From Asterochloris sp. CNOR1 (lineage: Eukaryota; Chlorophyta; Trebouxiophyceae; Trebouxiales; Trebouxiaceae), in contig OZ017757.1 of NCBI GenBank assembly GCA_963969365.1, positions 1,550,001 through 1,614,000 on the forward strand: a stretch of DNA of 64,000 bases. The letters are read 5' to 3'. The translations under genes and the position numbers were made by a program. Position 1 is the first letter of the stretch, and the number at the start of each line of letters is the position of its first letter. The notes beneath the pieces are model-generated. The model saw nothing but the letters and a program-made list of their open reading frames with translations. It did no database searches and was not told the origin of the DNA. Shown piece by piece: positions 58,501-64,000 of this stretch.

Positions 58501-61480
58501 GGATGCAGGGCTTCACCCTCTGAGAGTAGTGTGCTGGGTGCCAGCATGGGTGTCTCCAGTCGCTCGCTGGTTTCTTTCTTGCACTGTGTTGTATGCTGCT
58601 CCAGGATTTTCTGCGCCTGCCTGCCATGGCTGCTGGGTACTGCATACCTGCAGAGCAAGAGCTGAGGGGCTGGGAGTGCTGATTCAGCAGCACCACAGCC
58701 AGACCAACACGCACAACCAGATTGTGTCTGCACAACCAGGTTCACAGCTGCCTCCGTTCGTGCTGCACGCTGCTGTCAATCAAGGTGGTGCACAAAGCAG
58801 AGAATACCAAGCTGCATGACTGCTTATCTGCATGCTGTAGCATATGCTTAGGTGGCACAACCAGCAGCCATCAAGACCAGCCAGCCTTGTGCCAATGAGG
58901 CTCAGTCAACAAAGACAGCCTAGCACCAGCAAAGCTCAGCCAGCACGAACAGCTGGTCTGGCGCCAGCAATGCTCGCCTAGAGATGGCAGCGCCCCTGTG
59001 CAGATATGAGATGCTGGGCAGCATCTGCTCTTGGTGGTGCCACGTAGAGCTGGCAAAGACCATGCCGATGTGCAGCTGAGGGGAGGTGACCTTTGGGATC
59101 TCTGCCCCAAACATGCTGAAGATGGATTGTGGGTCCTTGTTGACGTTGTGCAGGCCCCCTGAGGGAACCTGCTGCCTTTCAGAGCAGCCCTTGGGATCAT
59201 GCCTGCAGAGTAGGTTGCTGTGAACCGCCCGCCAGTGGAGAGCAGCACTTCACTGGCAGATCTATTGGCACCTGCCTGTTGGCAGCAAGCTGCCCCACTA
59301 GGCACAGTCAAAGCTAGATACACAGCCATGGCCACTGCTGCAGTGCTCTTGGTTCATAGCAGGCTGCTTTCTGCTGCGATTGCTCGCCTTAGCGGTACAA
59401 ATTGTGCTTTGTGCAGCCTGACCTGAGAGCATCCAGGCCCACTGCATAGTCTACAGTCAGCTCCTGCTGACACATTCGATCCACAACTTGCCTGCAGGAC
59501 AGCCATAGGGCAGCCTGCGCCGTTGCACAACTGACAGTGATGATGGGCACTGCTCCCTCCAGCAGCCTGATGCCTCCTTTCTTTGGAAGGGGAGGCCAAG
59601 ACAGGACGATGACCATGCATTCAGAGGCCAGCAGAACCCAGCTCTTGCTATCAAAGCACTACACGTTGTTGCCCATGCCCAGACACTGGCACATACCAAC
59701 ACCTGTCCATGATGTCTACACGCAAGCCACATTTGGCTGCCTGACATACCAGAAGGCCTGCTCCATCAAGCTCTCTGCCTGCTGCTGTGCCACAGCTTTC
59801 TGACCAGCCTGACCATCCTGCAACAGCGGGGCTTCCTGCAATCAGGCCCCAGCATCCAAAGCCGGTGGTCCAATGTGTTTGGACAAAGGTGGTCACTTGT
59901 CTGACATGGCCTGATCAGGAGCAGAGAACGCTGTGGCCGACCAGCAACTTCTGGCTTCACAAGGCCAGCAAGTTGCGAACAGACCTGGTCGCTGCACAGC
60001 ATCAATACCTCACCTGCTGAGCAATGTGCACTGCTGCCTTGATCTCAGGGTGGGCTGACAGCCATTGCTGATGGAAGGCATTCGCAGCAAAGCGGTAGCT
60101 GTCCTGCGTGTACTTGGCACCCTGCAAAGCCAATTAGTCAGCGCTTTTGCACAGCGGCCTGAGCCCTCTGCACAGGGCAGCATGCCGCTGCCAAGGTTGT
60201 TGTAGCGGCATAGACAAGTACAAACCAATGCGAAATGAGTTAGCAGGCAGCACTGACGCTGGTGGTCGGCCCCCCCTGGGCAAGCCTGTGCAGCATCTGA
60301 CGCTGGCTGGGGAATGTCGACGGGGCGGCCAGGCAGTGCTCAGGGGTCCAGCCTGCAGTGACACGTCACTGAATCAGGTCTGCCTGGGCTCTTTAATATA
60401 ATGGATGACAATGGCTGCCTAGTCGTGACTTGCAAGGCAGAGGCAGCATGCGTCATCCAGCGACTGTTGTTCAGGACTTGCCTGCTGGGGGGATGATCCT
60501 GGCCATGCCTGCAGCAGCCCCTGTTGCGCTGATGCGCCTGATGTAAGCCACCACCTCTGTGAACTCCTCTGCTGATGGGCGAAATACAGGGGCCTCCACC
60601 TGCACGGTGGGTATGTATACACTGAACGCAACACAGCCTGAGGCCAGTGCTGTATGCTGTGTCATGCTGAAGGCCAGGTTGTGCTGTCTTCGTCAGGCAG
60701 GAAGTCCCATTGGCATGAGTCCTAGCACTGCCTGCATCAAGACAGGCATGTCTGCAGCAGACCAAGCTGTCAGCAGTCGAGAGGAGGCACCTGCTGGAAG
60801 CGAGCCACTCCTTGCGCCCCAGTGCGTGGCTGTGAGAAGTGCCCCCTCTGGCCTGCAACTGCGCCAGACTGAGAGGCAGCCGGTGCAGTCCCGTGCCGCC
60901 CTCCTGTGCTAAGAGCCTGCTGATGGTGGGGATGAAGTGCATGCTGCCCACCAGTTACCTCAAACGGATAGCTGGGCTCTGCACCCTCCTGCCACCCCTC
61001 AGCCTGGTGCGGGGGATGGAGTACCGGCTGCCCTCCAGTAGTCCCAGCAGTATGGGACCCTGGCTGTGCAGCCGGCTGGCCCTCAGCATGCTGCTGGGGA
61101 CCGTGTGCTGGCTGCCCCCCGGTCCTGGCAGCAAGGGAGCCCTGCTGTGCAGCCTGCTGCTGCTCTCTTGCTCCTTCAGCCGGGGAAGCTGGCTGTGCAG
61201 AGCCCTGCCAGCCTGACATCCCATCAGTCTGGGAGTCAGGCCGTGCCTCTCCTCCAACCCTTTCGCCCTGAGCGCTGGGTCTGAGCAATGCGTGTCCAAA
61301 TTGGGCCGGCGCCTGGGGAGCTGTTGCAGGCTTGCTGGACAGGTGCTCCGGCGCAGCAATCGCACCCTGGGCTGCTGCGGCTGGCAGTGGTGGTGCAGCA
61401 GCGGCCTTGCTGGTGCCTGCCTGGGACGAGCCCTTGACAGCAGCCTTCCTCTTTGGCCTGAAGCCCGTCATGGCTGCCAT
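52522..61480 (-). CDS. JmjN-JmjC-C5HC2 chromatin protein (KDM5/JMJ14-like), apparently lacking demethylase residues
   Basis: Architecture of H3K4 demethylases. Phase-consistent exons: 61480-60959, 60599-60482, 60352-60258, 60121-60014, 59799-59750, 59491-59423, 59175-58927, 58647-58517, 58239-58073, 57941-57431, 57244-56437 and 55993-55855 (989 residues). A low-complexity Ala/Gln/Pro head is followed by JmjN (EAPVFRPSAEEFTEVVAYI, ARIIPPAG, W-STFPSQRQMLHRL), JmjC (IFSMFGAEIPKVTSPQLHIG, SISYLHRG, YAVPSSHGRQAQKI, VVQHPGEVVVTWPA, FATADWLPFG), a long Gln/Pro/Ala linker, and C5HC2 (CPICGCQPFL, CLEH, CKVGMEC). The iron ligands look altered: WHHQE and ALQCSFHHG. Downstream exons 55383-54977, 54800-54663, 54298-54095, 53712-53501 and 53081-52522 (TGA 52524-52522) are largely phase-compatible and may be its C-terminal region, but the joins around 55854-55384 and 54662-54299 are unresolved. 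A separate gene there, or a stop at 55831, is possible. The second intron uses a GC donor. Confidence 0.82.
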
Positions 61481-62359
61481 CAGCTGCACCCATGCCGCTG
61501 ACAGGCGACCGTATCAGGATAGCCTGAGCATGTCTGCACTGTGCTCCTCATTCCCTGCGCATGTCTGTCTGCGCAATAAACAGACTGCATCAGTGCACAG
61601 TCACGAGGCGAACATGCAGCTCTCATGGTTCCAGTAACTTCATGCAGACAGCTCACCAGGCCAGCCTGCTGAACGTGTGTGCACCTCCCCGATCTCAGCT
61701 GCAGCAGCGGAGCTGTGTGTGACAGGCTAATCCGATTTTAATTGTTGCCCGGCTGTCCCTTGTAGATCACTGCCGCTGCCAGAGCAAAGTAGTAGATTCA
61801 GAGAAGCTCAAGCGGCGGAATTCGAACACGGCGATAAATGGAAATGTGTGCTGCTCCAGGAAGAAGTCTATTGGATGGGCCCTGTTGATGATGAATTGGC
61901 CCGCAGCAGCTGTGCAAACGCCGACTCAGGACGGGCATTGCAGTTGCTGTGTTATCCGTTGCTTGACAGGACGGACTTCTGATTAGCTCGAAAGAGTCGC
62001 CTGAACTCAATCAATAAGCTTCAATGCTCCTGCTCTCTGCTGATGGAGGTAGCTTGCCACTGGCAAGTTGCCAGCTCCATCAGGTGCTTCTGTGGCAGGC
62101 TCCCTGTCACAGTGGCACCAATCCGCCTGACAAACTTGATGAGCCCTCTCTGGCATTGCCAGCCTCGTCAGAGCCCTTCTTCAGCATGTCCAGCGATGGG
62201 ACAGCTCCCCGTGCTGCGAAGTCCTCATTTAGGTCAAACTCATTTGTGTCCCGGCCAGCTGCCCCGACAGGCGGGCTGGCAATCCCCAGGCTTGTCTGAT
62301 GCTCTTTTGACTCGTATGACAGCCGTTCTCGTCCAACTTTGCCCACATTGTGGAGTCTG
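61481..62359. other. Divergent spacer, JmjC gene / EF-hand-like gene
   Basis: About 880 bp between two divergent start codons. Bases 61720-61780 are more A+T-rich. A minus-strand open frame at 62346-62107 has no splice partner or recognised family, so no gene is called. It should contain both promoters. Confidence 0.5.
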
Positions 62360-63583
62360 ATGGCACATGGGCCTGACAGGCGCAGCGCCAGCCCTGCATC
62401 CCATCACATCAAGTCAGGCACCAACTCCCCAGAGCAGCAGCAGCATCCAGCACTCTTGCCCTCCTCCTCACCACGCACCTGCACAGGAAGCCACAGCCTG
62501 GAGCAGCGCGCCAGGGGTGTGTTTGAGCACCTGGCAGATCGCAGGGGCTGCATCACACCTGTACAGCTGAGCGTGCTTCTCCAGCGCGTGCGCCTGCGCA
62601 TCTCGGCAGACACCCTGCAGGGTTATGTGCAGGCCACAGCCGCAGACGATGGAAAGCTGACTCTGCAAGAAACGTGAGTGACTGGGCAGGCTTTAGGCTG
62701 GCAAGGCAGCTTCACTTTGTGCTTGTGTAATGCTCTGCACTCCTGTTCTGCATCACACCAGCTCAGATGGTGGCCCCTGCATTCGTTTGAGTCACAGCAT
62801 GTGGGGCCTAACATGTCCCACGTGCACATAGATGACAAACTGTCCCCAGACCTGGCTTATGCTGCTGTGCAGGCTGTCAGTGGTGGCGGCTGTGGCCTCC
62901 CAGCAGGGCATCCCCTCCACGCCTGGCTCGCCCATGCAGAGCCTGCAGCTGCCCATGCAGGCCTCCATGTCCCAGGCCAGCAGCATTGGCGGCTCCCTGC
63001 GCGCACTGTCCCAGCGCAGGAGCTACATGGACAGCGGGTGGCTGTGCCAAGATCAGGTGTGCAGACGCAACATGCAGGTAGTGCACCCGGGCGTTGAGGA
63101 AGGTGTGCTCAGGAGCTGAATGCTGCTCCGTGATTTTCATGGACTGCAGCCTGGCGCTGCAAAGCCGTGCAGAGCTGCATCAAAGGCCCAGTGGCAGCTG
63201 TGCAGGTCTGCCTAACCCTATGTCCTCACTCCTCTCGAGACTTTTTTCCATACGCCAGCCTCACACTACTACTGCTCAAGACCACGGTGTGCTGTCGTAA
63301 AAGTCCCTGTAGGTGTTCTGATCGATCCACTTCTGTCAGCACTCAGCTGATTGCTTGAGGTGGCTAAAACAGCCCTGGAGCTTAAACGCGGCACCACCTC
63401 GTTCAATACGTTTGTGCTGTATTGCTGTAGCCAGTGCTGTCCTACATGAAGAAGCTGGAGCTGCACCGCAAGAAGTGTGAGCGGGAGGGCAAGTATCTGG
63501 AGGCCCGTGCCGCCAGCCTGCGCCTGGCTGAGCTGAAGGCCAAGGAGGCGCAGCGCATGCGGGCTGCCATCCTGCAGCGCCAG
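62360..63583 (+). CDS. EF-hand-like and coiled-coil protein, 3' end outside window
   Basis: Not assigned to a named family. Exons 62360-62673, 62873-63056 and 63431-63583 join in phase (217 residues). The first 60 residues are Ser/Pro-rich and disordered. Then VFEHLADRRGCITPVQLSVL and ADDGKLTL resemble a divergent pair of EF-hand helices with poor calcium loops. Exon 2 is Ser/Gln/Met-rich. Exon 3 (MKKLELHRKKCEREGKYLEA onward) is a strongly charged, probably coiled-coil segment that ends QRQ and must continue. No further true exon was seen before base 64000, so the rest lies right of the window. ATG 62360 is the first Met within the frame; an in-frame non-ATG extension exists 21 bases upstream. 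Confidence 0.65.
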
Positions 63584-63825
63584 GTGGGCAGCAGTGTGCA
63601 TGGACGCCCCTGAGGGGTGCACCCCACGGCATTCAGTTGGTGAGCTCCAGCCTGGTACAGCTGAAAGCTGGAGGTGCACTGGACCCAGGCAGCCATGCTG
63701 CGGTGCCAGGTGGGCAGCAGAGCGCCTGGTCAAGGGTGTACAAGGTGGGTATTGGTGGGGGAGCCTGGCTGAGCTGAGAGTGAGGAGGCGTGGTGCATGC
63801 ATGCAGCCATCCTGCAGCTGCAGTC
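63530..63825 (+). repeat. Two decayed copies of the preceding exon end
   Basis: The end of exon 63431-63583 (CTGGCTGAGCTGAAGGCC through CGCCAGGTGGGCAGCAG) is echoed at about 63657-63722 (ends TGCCAGGTGGGCAGCAG) and at about 63763-63826 (starts CTGGCTGAGCTGAGAG, contains GCAGCCATCCTGCAGC). The copies contain stops or frame changes and are intronic. Confidence 0.8.
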
Positions 63826-64000
63826 AGGATCCTCTGGTTGTCTGATGTCGATGACTCTATAGCTTGGCTTACCTTGGGGCTGCCATCCGCAGCGCTACAT
63901 AGGCAGCGCAGGAGGTTGTGGCGATGCGGCGTGCCTGGCAGCCATCTGAGACGTGGGGCGCAGCAGGGCAGCGGGGAAGATGTATGCAGTGCTTGCATGG

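Noticed and set aside
1-64000. Mobile elements, tRNA or rRNA genes, viral insertions
   Set aside because: No reverse transcriptase, integrase or transposase motifs, long terminal repeats or rRNA-like sequence were recognised by eye; tRNA genes were not searched by a covariance model, so small ones could be missed.

Overview
This window is nuclear DNA from an intron-rich eukaryote, most likely a green alga (chlorophyte, probably trebouxiophyte-like). The evidence is a set of plant/algal genes (plastid RNA factors CSP41b and Mbb1, a DUF2358-SOUL protein, a plant-type long-chain acyl-CoA oxidase, a KUP potassium transporter), 3-17 exons per gene, introns mostly of 70-500 bp, and an almost invariant TGCAG 3' splice site. 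No prokaryotic operons, CRISPR, IS elements, rRNA or tRNA were recognised. All gene models are manual exon chains checked for phase and splice dinucleotides, not transcript-supported. Layout, left to right: (1) 203-4247 minus, peroxisomal acyl-CoA oxidase (ACX2 type), 3' end off the window; (2) 4624-8054 minus, plastid CSP41b; (3) 9741-15582 plus, HAT/TPR RNA-maturation factor Mbb1/HCF107; (4) 16246-22248 minus, unidentified, probably nuclear protein; (5) 22876-24066 minus, small unidentified membrane protein; (6) 24335-30611 plus, KUP/HAK/KT K+ transporter, divergent from gene 5; (7) 31138-35718 minus, RanBP2-zinc-finger/RRM RNA-binding protein; (8) 36769-37587 minus, 133-residue orphan; (9) 38879-41996 plus, mitochondrial-type beta-ketoacyl-ACP synthase; (10) 42544-49046 plus, acyl-activating enzyme (AAE17/18 type) ending in the peroxisomal signal SKL; (11) 49148-52337 minus, plastid DUF2358-SOUL protein; (12) 52522-61480 minus, JmjN-JmjC-C5HC2 (KDM5/JMJ14-like) chromatin protein; (13) 62360 to the right edge, plus, a partial EF-hand-like and coiled-coil protein. 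Functional themes: three lipid genes (an oxidase with an N-terminal PTS2, an acyl-CoA synthetase with a C-terminal PTS1, and a mitochondrial KAS) and three plastid proteins, two of them chloroplast RNA factors transcribed divergently from a 1.7 kb spacer. There is no evidence that they form a co-regulated cluster. Two observations stand out. First, the JmjC protein keeps the fold landmarks but appears to have lost two of the three iron ligands and the 2-oxoglutarate lysine, so it looks like a pseudo-demethylase. Second, many introns contain decayed tandem copies of the end (or start) of the adjacent exon together with its splice site. The clearest case is a 96-bp unit present three times across a splice acceptor in MBB1. 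This suggests that repeated small tandem duplication across exon-intron borders shapes introns in this genome.
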